DNA from: Lachnospiraceae bacterium
GTDB lineage: Bacteria; Bacillota; Clostridia; Lachnospirales; Lachnospiraceae
Assembly: GCA_024684085.1 (NCBI GenBank)
Contig: JAIKXM010000021.1
Span: 62,001-126,000, forward strand
Direction: 5' to 3'
DNA: 64,000 bases
Notes under the pieces: model-generated
The model's input: only the letters and a program-made list of their open reading frames with translations
What the model was told of the DNA's origin: nothing
Databases searched by the model: none
Made by a program: the position numbers and the translations under genes
Shown here: in pieces, positions 43,931 to 52,225 of the stretch
Layout: each line of letters starts with the position of its first letter
Position numbering within the stretch: position 1 is the stretch's first letter

Positions 43931-46594
43931 ATGAAAAGAATAATAAAGATCGGCTTCTATCGGCTCAAGTCTATGGCCGGTAGATCGGCCGGACAGATCT
44001 CGAGAGGCTTGCGCGTACGGCCTCTTCTTCTGCCCGCGATCCTGATGGGGATCGTGGCATATCTTTTAACCGCATTCACGGCAGACGATCGTGAATATCT
44101 TGCGGGCATGAACAATCCGTTTGAAGACAATGGCATAAGTGATGGCGACATCATCACCCTTCAGGGCAAGGTAGATTATCTCGAGGAGTACGAATCTTCC
44201 TACAGCGGTACTTTGCTTAAGACTACTGTCCGAAAAGTGCGCCTTCAGGGGGCATCCGATTCCTGCATAACTGACCCGCAAGAGCGGATCATAGTATATT
44301 TTCCCATAGATTCATACATAAGGTGCGGTCAGTGGATACGTTTCAAGGGGAAGCTCACATATTATAAGAGAGCTACCAACCCGGGGCAGTTCGATACTTA
44401 CAGTTATTACAAGAATCGGGGAATCTTATTCGCGGTATATAACGCTGAGGTGTTGGCAGGAACGGAAGGTTATTCCCTTATTAAGGACGGGCTGTGTCGA
44501 CTCAGGATGAATCTGATACAGGTGCTGGATGACAACCTAAGTGAGGAAGATGCATCCGTTATGAGGGCGATGTTACTGGGGGATAAGAGCGAACTAAACC
44601 GCGAGACAAAGGCCTTATTCAGTCAGAACGGTATCTCACATATATTGGCGATAAGCGGTCTGCACATATCCTTCCTGGGGATGATGCTTCTGAATTTCTT
44701 ATTGTTGATCAGGGTTCCGCGTCCCGTCGGAGTGGCAGTCAGCACGATTCTGGTATTCCTGTATGCCATGATGGTAGGCTTCCAACCTTCGGCTATAAGG
44801 GCGGTGATCATGTTCATGATCGCTGCGATCGGGAAGTGCATCAAGAGAACCTATGATATGCTCTCGGGCATGAGTCTTGCTTTCATTATATTGCTGATCA
44901 TCAATCCGGGATTCATCTGCGACAGCGGATTTAGGTTGTCATTTCTTGCCGTTCTGGGAATATGTGCTTTCTTTGATTCGTTTCGTAAACATGTCATTAA
45001 GACTTCGGGGGTCACAGATCGAATAGCCTCATCTTTTTTCATATTTTCGTCAACTCTGCCCGTTATAGCGGGAATCTACAGCGAAGTCAATTTCTTCTCG
45101 GTGTTGCTTAATGTGGTCATAATACCTCTTCTCGGACCGTTGCTGGTGTCCGGGATGTTATTGCTGTTGCTGGGATCGGTCGTGGGCTTAAGTTCCGCTA
45201 ACGTGATCCTAATGGCCGGTGTCAGGTTGTCTGCCGGTGCCGTAACCTTCATTCTGTGGCTCTTTAAGGGGGTGACTGCAAGCATGGAGAACTATATCTC
45301 CGGCCGCATGGTGGTGGGGCAGCCGTCGATCGTTGGTATCCTTATATTCTATACGCTTATGATGGTCGCCTGTGTTCAGAAGGGCAAGCGGAGGCTTTCG
45401 CGGGCAATCGCGATAATGGCGGTGGCTTTTTTCGGTCTGTTCAGGCACGGGGGCGACGGGCTTGATATCGTCATGCTTGATGTGGGGCAGGGCGATTGCT
45501 GTGTTATCAGCAGTGCAGATGGCAATATGATGATCGATGGCGGCAGCACCGACAGGAAGAAGGCCGGCGAGGATATTCTGATCCCCTACCTGAAAAACAG
45601 AGGCATTGACGTTATTGACGGCATTGTCATAACGCACCCCGATTACGATCATTACAGCGCCGTTGTTAAGCTGATGGAGAATGGCGCGCAGGAGAAGCTG
45701 AGTATTACCCGGTTGTATATATATGAAGGCTTCAAGGACAATGAGAAGATGATGGAGATAACGGATATGGCACGTACGAAGGGAATAGAGGTCGTGTATA
45801 TCAGCAGGGGTTATGAGATAGTGGCAGGGGATCTGCGATTTACCTGTATCTATCCGGCGCTTGATGATCTTCCGGATGAGTCGGATGTGAATGAGCACTC
45901 GCTTGTGCTGAGCCTTCAGTATGATGACTTTGACATGTTGTTTACAGGGGATATCGAGAAGGAAGCTGAAGCCGAGATAGTCCGTGATGGGGTGTTGGAT
46001 GCATATTACAGTGACATGGGGAATGAAGCCGGAACGGGTCATTATGGAGGTGATTCGACCGAAGCAAGCCCGGATGCGTATTACGGTGACATGGGGAATG
46101 AAGCCGGAACGGGGCATTATGGAGGTGATCCGACCGAAGCAAGCCTGGGTACGTATAGAGTCGAAATGGAGGGCGGGATTTCGGGAAGTATGGATGCATA
46201 TAGAGGCGAATTAGAGGGCGGGATTTTGGGAAGTATGGATGCATATAGAGGCGAATCAGAAAGTGGAATTTCAGGAAGTATGGGGATTGTGGGGCTTTCA
46301 TATGATATAATAGGAAATGACGTAAATAAACAACATGAAAATGCCGATATATTAAAAGTAGCCCATCACGGATCGGATTCATCCAGTACCGAAGAATTTC
46401 TTGAATTGGTCGCTCCTGAAGTGGCAGTGATCTCAGTCGGCGAGGGTAATCGCTACGGTCATCCGGCTGAAGGTACATTGAGCAGGCTTGATGATGCAGG
46501 CTGTAGGGTGTTGCGAACCGATGAGAGCGGTTGCATAAGCATTCATGTTAAACGCGGTGGAAGATCCTATTATATTGAAGGTTTTAAACACTAG
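43931..46594 (+). CDS. comEC: ComEC/Rec2 DNA-uptake channel with a repeat insertion
   Basis: An 887-residue polytopic protein. An N-terminal OB-like region (about 60-180) is followed by the competence membrane domain (about 200-480; GISHILAISGLHISFLGMM is diagnostic) and a metallo-beta-lactamase-like domain from about 510 (MLDVGQGDCCVIS, THPDYDHYSA, FTGDIEKEAE, KVAHHGSDSSS). ComEC passes single-stranded DNA into the cell. About 100 residues (about 690-787) of tandem repeats are inserted in the last domain. Start ATG 43931 has no clear ribosome site. A mobile element lies 80 bases after the stop. Confidence 0.9.
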   Translation: MKRIIKIGFYRLKSMAGRSAGQISRGLRVRPLLLPAILMGIVAYLLTAFTADDREYLAGMNNPFEDNGISDGDIITLQGKVDYLEEYESSYSGTLLKTTVRKVRLQGASDSCITDPQERIIVYFPIDSYIRCGQWIRFKGKLTYYKRATNPGQFDTYSYYKNRGILFAVYNAEVLAGTEGYSLIKDGLCRLRMNLIQVLDDNLSEEDASVMRAMLLGDKSELNRETKALFSQNGISHILAISGLHISFLGMMLLNFLLLIRVPRPVGVAVSTILVFLYAMMVGFQPSAIRAVIMFMIAAIGKCIKRTYDMLSGMSLAFIILLIINPGFICDSGFRLSFLAVLGICAFFDSFRKHVIKTSGVTDRIASSFFIFSSTLPVIAGIYSEVNFFSVLLNVVIIPLLGPLLVSGMLLLLLGSVVGLSSANVILMAGVRLSAGAVTFILWLFKGVTASMENYISGRMVVGQPSIVGILIFYTLMMVACVQKGKRRLSRAIAIMAVAFFGLFRHGGDGLDIVMLDVGQGDCCVISSADGNMMIDGGSTDRKKAGEDILIPYLKNRGIDVIDGIVITHPDYDHYSAVVKLMENGAQEKLSITRLYIYEGFKDNEKMMEITDMARTKGIEVVYISRGYEIVAGDLRFTCIYPALDDLPDESDVNEHSLVLSLQYDDFDMLFTGDIEKEAEAEIVRDGVLDAYYSDMGNEAGTGHYGGDSTEASPDAYYGDMGNEAGTGHYGGDPTEASLGTYRVEMEGGISGSMDAYRGELEGGILGSMDAYRGESESGISGSMGIVGLSYDIIGNDVNKQHENADILKVAHHGSDSSSTEEFLELVAPEVAVISVGEGNRYGHPAEGTLSRLDDAGCRVLRTDESGCISIHVKRGGRSYYIEGFKH
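45998..46285 (+). repeat. In-frame tandem repeats within comEC
   Basis: Two 75-bp units start at 45998 and 46073 (encoding DAYYxDMGNEAGTGHYGGD and a short tail). Then 45-bp units follow at about 46191 and 46236 (encoding MDAYRGExExGIxGS), with a partial one before and after. Both unit lengths are multiples of three, so the frame is kept. The insertion sits between the FTGD and AHHGSD motifs of the lactamase-like domain. Confidence 0.85.
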
Positions 46595-46673
46595 AAATTC
46601 CGGTTACTAATATATAAGTTTCTGATCAAAATAGGCAACTTTTATTGAGTATAGGTGTTTTAATTAATATATT

Positions 46674-47159
46674 CCCTTTTTACAAAAGTGTTTCTACTTG
46701 ACAGACTGGAATATGACGAGTCAAGCTCTTGTTGATTACGTTGTGGCATCAATTTTTGCAATTTTTGTAATTCCGATGCCCAGAACGTCGGATTTTGATA
46801 GCTTTAGGCATCGATTCTTGCAATTTTTGTAATTCCGATGCCCAGAACGTCGGATTTTGATATTTTTAGGCATCGATTTTTGCAATTCTTGTAATTCCGA
46901 TGCTCAGAACGTCGGATTTTGATATTTTTAGGCATCGATTTTTGCAATTCTTGTAATTCCGATGCCCAGAACAAAAAAGCATTGATGGCCTAAGCAGCGA
47001 AAAAACCAAAAAGCGTAGGAATTGATGCACAAACTTGAATTGACCGAGCTCTTTAGAGCGAGGGATGCTTCTTGACCGCCAGGTCAAGAAGATGTACTCA
47101 GCTCCATAAACCTCGATTTGAATTATTCTATCATGAGCAACACAAGTGTAAAAAGGGAG
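46674..47159 (-). mobile_element. Non-autonomous mobile element, copy 2 (486 bp, inverted, 8-bp TSD)
   Basis: The ends TTCCCTTTTTACA (46674-46686) and, inverted, CTCCCTTTTTACA (47147-47159) are flanked by 8-bp direct repeats TTAATATA (46666-46673 and 47160-47167). The interior holds the same four 62-bp units as copy 1 in the other orientation (modules start at 46746, 46808, 46870, 46932), and the palindrome TTCTTGACC/GGTCAAGAA (47069-47077/47082-47090). In this copy the palindrome block lies near the opposite end compared with copy 1, so the two differ by an internal rearrangement. No open frame. It separates comEC from the pilus operon. Confidence 0.8.
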
Positions 47160-47237
47160 TTAATATATTTCTGGAATTATCTCTCCTATGATTGAAAATA
47201 TACAAAAATTGATAGAATTTTCTGTATATATAATAAG

Positions 47238-47266
47238 TTGACATGAAATCTTCAAAATATTACAAT
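47238..47266 (+). promoter_or_regulatory. Consensus-like promoter of the pilus operon
   Basis: TTGACA (47238-47243), a 17-base spacer and TACAAT (47261-47266), 35 bases before the first pilus gene. This is one of the best sigma-70-type promoters in the window. The mobile element ends about 80 bases upstream. Confidence 0.75.
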
Positions 47267-47300
47267 AATCAGGTAAATACTTACATTATGAGGGCGAGTT

Positions 47301-47864
47301 GTGGAAGAGCATAAGCGTGGCGGAAAAATAGATAAATACATAAGCTCACTTGATAACAGTGGAGCATCCATGCTTATAGTGTTGGCTATCTTCATGGTAG
47401 CGATCGTTGTGGCTGCTGCCCTTATGGTCATGGTCAACGCAAGCAATGTATCGACCGGAGAACTGTACGATCAGCAACAGGCGGCATTATATTCGTCTTC
47501 CATATTCAGGATCGTTGACAAAGCAGTTATGGATGGGAAGTTCAATTCCTATTTTGTGATAGCCTCTAACCCTTTAGTCACACCTGCTGTGACACCCGGA
47601 GTGACACCCGGACCGGGGGGCGAGACAGAACCCGTGATCGGGCATCCGACAGTGATAACCCTCTCCGGCTTCGAGGATACAGAAGGTAATTCAATGCCGG
47701 TTGAACTCTCTATCACACCTACCAAAGGTGGGGCGGATATGATCCTTGATGTATCCGGGCAGAAGATATATGCATCCTACAGATACACTGTCAGAGCAGG
47801 TTCAGATCCCCTTATAACGGGAGGAAGGATCAGCAATGAGGCAAAGGAGGTTGAGTCACCATGA
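47301..47864 (+). CDS. PilX-like pilus assembly protein
   Basis: A 187-residue protein with one N-terminal membrane segment (about 22-46, GASMLIVLAIFMVAIVVAAAL) and an extracytoplasmic domain containing a Pro/Thr/Val spacer (LVTPAVTPGVTPGPGG). The segment resembles PilX/GspK-type minor pilins but lacks the G-F-x4-E cleavage motif. It opens the pilus operon and overlaps the next gene by 4 bases. The start is GTG 47301 behind GAGGGCGAG. It probably helps start or cap the pilus fibre. Confidence 0.65.
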   Translation: MEEHKRGGKIDKYISSLDNSGASMLIVLAIFMVAIVVAAALMVMVNASNVSTGELYDQQQAALYSSSIFRIVDKAVMDGKFNSYFVIASNPLVTPAVTPGVTPGPGGETEPVIGHPTVITLSGFEDTEGNSMPVELSITPTKGGADMILDVSGQKIYASYRYTVRAGSDPLITGGRISNEAKEVESP

Positions 47865-48151
47865 ATGATAGAGGAGAGACTCTTGTAGAGATGGTGGTGA
47901 GTCTGGCACTTCTTGCTCTGACGGTTACGATGGTAGTGATGGTATTCACCTCATCGAGCAACACAATGGCGCAGTCCATAGAGACAAGGCGTCTTATTGA
48001 TGAACAGGTCGATGATGTCTTAAGAGGAACCGATGTCAGCGTAGTTGAATCGGTTGTGATCACATGGACTAACGGCGCACAGACGGAGACGGCCGAAGTC
48101 GAACTTATCAAGTCGGACAAGGGCGGTCTTGCAGCCTACAGGTATAGATAA
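47861..48151 (+). CDS. Minor prepilin (PilV/GspI-like)
   Basis: A 96-residue small prepilin. The class III signal is MNDRG followed by ETLVEMVVSLALLALTVTMV: cleavage after Gly5 leaves Glu at position 5 of the mature helix, although the usual Phe1 is Glu. A short beta domain follows. Coupled to its neighbours (4-base overlap before, 1 base after). It should be a minor pilin of the initiation complex. Confidence 0.75.
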   Translation: MNDRGETLVEMVVSLALLALTVTMVVMVFTSSSNTMAQSIETRRLIDEQVDDVLRGTDVSVVESVVITWTNGAQTETAEVELIKSDKGGLAAYRYR

Positions 48152-48152
48152 G

Positions 48153-48653
48153 ATGGAGAATAACAAAGGCTTCACTCTAATTGAGATGATAATAACATTG
48201 GGACTTGTGGGCATACTGCTGAGCGCAGTCGCCGTACTTTTTCCCCAATGGCTGGATCAGTATCTGTATATCAGACAGCTGGGCACCGCCACAGGCATCA
48301 TGGATGTTGTGGGGCAGGGAGTTCAGTCGGAACTTGAATACTCTACGGATCGAATGATAGAGGCAACGGGGCTTTCGTACATTGTGGAAGACCGCATAGG
48401 GAAGATCCCCGCGAACACTGATGACTGTACAGTGACTGTGACTTCTGACACTGTTGTCATAAATGGACAGCCTGCCATATTCGGCAGCGTGGTCGATCCG
48501 GACTTCTATCATGACATGAGTGTCACAATTACGCTTGTCTTGGACGGAACGGGCAGCGATGAGCATATCAATGCACTTATTGAAGTATTTAATTCCGAAG
48601 GTAAGATCATGTGCTCCGAGAATAAGCCGATGATCCTCTACAGTGTCAGGTAA
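48153..48653 (+). CDS. Minor prepilin (PilW/GspJ-like)
   Basis: A 166-residue prepilin. The signal MENNKG-FTLIEMIITLGLVG is canonical, with cleavage after Gly6 and Glu5 of the mature chain. The remainder is a beta-rich globular domain. I chose ATG 48153, one base after the previous stop; an earlier in-frame ATG at 48129 would extend the leader with MQPTGIDK. It probably forms a priming complex with the two preceding products. Confidence 0.85.
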   Translation: MENNKGFTLIEMIITLGLVGILLSAVAVLFPQWLDQYLYIRQLGTATGIMDVVGQGVQSELEYSTDRMIEATGLSYIVEDRIGKIPANTDDCTVTVTSDTVVINGQPAIFGSVVDPDFYHDMSVTITLVLDGTGSDEHINALIEVFNSEGKIMCSENKPMILYSVR

Positions 48654-48668
48654 AAGGAAGGCGCGATT

Positions 48669-49853
48669 ATGGCAACTTACAAGTACAAAGCCAAGACTCC
48701 GGAAGGCAAGACAGTCTCGGATAAGATAGAATGTACAGATGAGCAGAGATTCTATGCGGAGATTGATAAAAAAGGCCTTCAACTGATCAATTATAAGGAT
48801 ATAACTGGTGACGCCATTGGCAAAGTCAAGCACAGATTATCCTTGAAACAACTGAACGTCTTCTGCAAGGAACTGGGTATCATGTTATCAGCCGGAGTTC
48901 CGATGGTAAGTGTCCTTACCACGATGTACAGAAGATGCAACGATACGAAGATCAAGAATTGTTATATGGTGCTTATGGAAGAGGTCGGTAAGGGTAATTC
49001 CCTCGCCGAAGCCATGAGGACTCTGGGTAATACATTTCCGGATATTCTCATAGCAATGGTGGATGTCGGCGAGCAGAGTGGTTCGCTGGACAGGGTTATC
49101 ACCGATATGTCTGACTTCTACGCCAAGGAGTACAACACGAGGAGCAAGGTCTCGACCATGATGATCTATCCCGTGATGCTCGTTATAGTAACGGTGGTCA
49201 TCGTAATAGCGATATTCACATTCGTGCTTCCGAGATTCTTTACGATGTTCGTGGGTGATGATCTTCCGCTTATAACGAGGATCTTCATGGGAGTCTCGAG
49301 TCTGCTGATCAATCACTGGGATCTTCTCCTGCTTGGAACATCGCTGATAGCTCTTACATTCGCTCTGCTTGGCAAAACAGAGAATGGACGGTATTTTTTC
49401 GATAAGTTCAAATGCAATATCCCGGTTGTCAGTAAGCTTACGGAGAAGACGGTTATCTCCAGATTCTCCAATACCATGGGTATACTCATCGGTAACGGTA
49501 TTCCGGTACTCAATGCACTCAGGATATGCGCCGGTACCTTTGGTAATGTATATACCAAGGAGCGGATGGAGAAGATAAGAGAAGAAGTTGAGAAGGGTAT
49601 GACCTTATCCGAATCCATGGAGAAGGAGAACCTCTTTGAAAATATGGTGTGGTCTATGTTGGCGACCGGCGAAGAGACCGGTAAGATCACGGAGATGTAT
49701 GCCAAGTTATATGAATATTATGAATCCGAGTCGGAGATCGCTACGCAGAAGCTTATGGCCATTCTTGAACCGGCCATTCTGGTGGTTATCGGTCTGCTGA
49801 TAGGCGGCGTAATGGTAAGCGTGCTTCTGCCGATCTACAGTATTTATTCCTGA
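48669..49853 (+). CDS. pilC: Type IV pilus inner-membrane platform protein PilC
   Basis: A 394-residue GspF/PilC family protein. Two homologous cytoplasmic four-to-six-helix domains (about 60-180 and 260-370) alternate with three transmembrane segments (about 160-185, 210-235, 370-390). Family motifs include FCKELGIMLSAGVPM, MVDVGEQSGSLD and MLATGEETGKI. It anchors the motor ATPase and couples its rotation to pilin insertion. The ribosome site is AAAAGGAAGG before ATG 48669. Confidence 0.93.
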   Translation: MATYKYKAKTPEGKTVSDKIECTDEQRFYAEIDKKGLQLINYKDITGDAIGKVKHRLSLKQLNVFCKELGIMLSAGVPMVSVLTTMYRRCNDTKIKNCYMVLMEEVGKGNSLAEAMRTLGNTFPDILIAMVDVGEQSGSLDRVITDMSDFYAKEYNTRSKVSTMMIYPVMLVIVTVVIVIAIFTFVLPRFFTMFVGDDLPLITRIFMGVSSLLINHWDLLLLGTSLIALTFALLGKTENGRYFFDKFKCNIPVVSKLTEKTVISRFSNTMGILIGNGIPVLNALRICAGTFGNVYTKERMEKIREEVEKGMTLSESMEKENLFENMVWSMLATGEETGKITEMYAKLYEYYESESEIATQKLMAILEPAILVVIGLLIGGVMVSVLLPIYSIYS

Positions 49854-49885
49854 TAGAGATGCCCGACCCTGAAAGGATGTAGAAG

Positions 49886-51421
49886 ATGAAAGCTTTGTCA
49901 TTGGAGTTCACGTCAGACAATATAGTTCTGTATGAACAGGATATCAGTAAGAATAAGCTGACGGTTTTGAAGGATTACAGGTTCCCCATGCCGCCCAATT
50001 CATATGTCAACAGAGTTCTGATCAACAATGACAGAGGTATCTCTGATGCCATAAGAAACGGTATCCATGAGAACGGGATCAAGACCAAGAAGGTCATCCT
50101 GACGGTGGCTGATACCGACAGTATGATAGAAGAGTTCTCCCTGCTCAAGGCTCCCAAGAAGCAGCTTGACGGCATGGTGGAACAGGAATTAAGAAAGAGA
50201 CATAAGCTTAATTCTGATTATATATACGATTACATTATCTTGGGCGAAGATCTCACAAAAGAGGGCTTTGTCAATATTCAGGTAACCTTATGCGTTAAGG
50301 CACTTGTTGAGAATGCCTATAACATCATCCGTAAGGCCGGACTCATACCTTATAAGTTCGTGTCGGTTAAGTCGGCTATGGAGCGTGTGGCCGGCGGATG
50401 CCGTTTGCTGAATGCACAGTTCAGTTCCATTCTTGCCTTTATCACACCTACCGAGGCGCACTATCTCTATGTGGGTCACTCGCAGGAGTCTTATTACAGA
50501 TACAGCAAGCTGACGAGCGAGAAGGGCATGGATGACAATCTGTTTGTCTTATCAAGCCTCAATCATATGGGCGTTGACAGTGATCGCGATGAGGATATAA
50601 GACTCAAGGTCAATGAAGATCTGACAAGGCTGTCACGTTTCCATTCACAGAGACACCCGGGCGAAGAACTTGCGAACGTGTTCCTCTACGGCAGTTATGA
50701 AAAAATGGATGAACTGAACAGTTTTCTCAATGATTTCTTTGGAGGCATCGTGGTTCCGTTAAGGAGCGAGGATCTTAGGATCAATGTTACCTTTAAGTCA
50801 TGGGATGAAGCGATCTGCTTCAATTCGGCTCTGGCTCCTACGGTCCTGTGGGAGGATAAGGGTGCCCAGTATGATATCTTCAGTCGCCTTGAAGTTCTGG
50901 ATAAGGATAATAAGGGTATATGGGAATATGCGATGCTCATGTGCGCAGGCGTCATATGTATCATAGTTCTGATCATTACCGGTTTCCAGTATTCGAAGCT
51001 TAAGGAATTAAGGAGACAAAATGATGAGATCAATGACTGGCTTAATGATCCGGCCAATGTCACCGAGTATGTCGAGCGCAATGAGAAGATGGCTATTACG
51101 GATTCCTACAGAACATATAATGCTCAGGTTGAGACGGCGATCGAACTCCTTGAGAATATGCCCGCTTTTAACAGCAATATGGTAAGGGATCTTGACAGGA
51201 TGAAGCCTAACGGAGTGAATATAACCGGTATATCCTTCAATGATGGTGTGATCACTCTCGGCTGTTACAGCAAGGATCAGTATCTCCCTGCGGAATATGC
51301 CAAGAAGATAAAAGAATCCGGCAATTACAGATCTGTCGTGTATAACGGATTCTCAGGTAATCGTAACAGCGCCGGAGAAGATATATATTCATTTAATATC
51401 TCAGTGGCTATATGGGATTGA
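49886..51421 (+). CDS. PilM-PilN fusion protein
   Basis: A 511-residue protein joining two normally separate parts. Residues 1-340 are a PilM-type actin-like domain (LSLEFTSDNIVLYEQDI; KKVILTVADTDSMIEEF; IIRKAGLIPYKFVSVKSA). A transmembrane segment follows (about 350-372, LMCAGVICIIVLIITGF), then a coiled coil and a PilN/GspL-like periplasmic-type ferredoxin-like domain (VNITGISFNDGVITLGCY...SFNISVAIWD). PilM-N-O form the inner-membrane alignment complex. In a single-membrane cell this would link the cytoplasmic motor to external pilins. pilO follows. Confidence 0.8.
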   Translation: MKALSLEFTSDNIVLYEQDISKNKLTVLKDYRFPMPPNSYVNRVLINNDRGISDAIRNGIHENGIKTKKVILTVADTDSMIEEFSLLKAPKKQLDGMVEQELRKRHKLNSDYIYDYIILGEDLTKEGFVNIQVTLCVKALVENAYNIIRKAGLIPYKFVSVKSAMERVAGGCRLLNAQFSSILAFITPTEAHYLYVGHSQESYYRYSKLTSEKGMDDNLFVLSSLNHMGVDSDRDEDIRLKVNEDLTRLSRFHSQRHPGEELANVFLYGSYEKMDELNSFLNDFFGGIVVPLRSEDLRINVTFKSWDEAICFNSALAPTVLWEDKGAQYDIFSRLEVLDKDNKGIWEYAMLMCAGVICIIVLIITGFQYSKLKELRRQNDEINDWLNDPANVTEYVERNEKMAITDSYRTYNAQVETAIELLENMPAFNSNMVRDLDRMKPNGVNITGISFNDGVITLGCYSKDQYLPAEYAKKIKESGNYRSVVYNGFSGNRNSAGEDIYSFNISVAIWD

Positions 51422-51530
51422 TCATTAAGGAACTTTTGATTAAAGATATAAAAAAGCTTTCAAATTGTGTGACATTTATTACACTAGATGGTGTATTGTA
51501 TTATTATATCCTGATTTTTGGAGAGTATTA

Positions 51531-52145
51531 ATGAGCAAAAGAGAGAAATTGTTATTACAATTATGTATAAGTATTGCTCTGGTCGGCCTGTCTTCAATCT
51601 ATCTGTTGATGCCTGTTATCAAGAATAACAGGGCAGCAGTAGAAGAGCAGGAGATGATAGAGACTCAGATGCTGGAGATGAAGGCTATACTGGATGCTCC
51701 CGGTATAGATGAGGCATTGGAGGGAGAGAAGGACAGAGCACGTACCAATTACGAATATTTCTACAGTAAGCTCAATAGTTATTCTCTGGATGAGAATATC
51801 AACGGTATCATTACTGACACAGGTGTCGATGTTGTATCGATGAAGATAGGAGATTATAAAACAATTCCTCTCAGTAATCTAAAGCGAAACAGCGAAGATG
51901 CCGATATAATACTTGACGGAGACTTTCTCCTCGGATGTGACGTCAGTATAACGGCAACGGGAGAATATGATAAGATCCTTAATCTGATCAGCAGATTGAA
52001 GGCTGAGAGTAATTGCGTTGATATTACAAGTCTTAACCTTACCAGGGATGAACGCGTGACTGAAGGTAAGAATCCCGTGACGGCAACCATTGGGATCATC
52101 ATCTACGGTATAGGGGAAAGCGAATTTGTTGATTCTTTGAATTAA
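51531..52145 (+). CDS. pilO: PilO-like alignment complex protein
   Basis: A 204-residue protein with an N-terminal membrane segment (about 8-28, LCISIALVGLSSIYLLMPVI), a coiled coil, and a ferredoxin-like domain (about 85-195, with LLGCDVSITATGEYDKILNLI). Layout and position after the PilM-N fusion fit PilO/GspM. GGAGAG lies before ATG 51531; the earlier in-frame start at 51465 is unlikely. It should pair with the PilN part of the fusion. Confidence 0.8.
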   Translation: MSKREKLLLQLCISIALVGLSSIYLLMPVIKNNRAAVEEQEMIETQMLEMKAILDAPGIDEALEGEKDRARTNYEYFYSKLNSYSLDENINGIITDTGVDVVSMKIGDYKTIPLSNLKRNSEDADIILDGDFLLGCDVSITATGEYDKILNLISRLKAESNCVDITSLNLTRDERVTEGKNPVTATIGIIIYGIGESEFVDSLN

Positions 52146-52225
52146 TGTAAAAATGCGGGCAGTTACATCTGTGTAGTCCGATAACAGATAATAAAGGAAT
52201 ATCCATCGTTACACGGAGGCAGTTA

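Noticed and set aside
45209-46478. Long minus-strand frames opposite the comEC lactamase domain
   Set aside because: Shadows of comEC; the repeats there keep several frames open at once.
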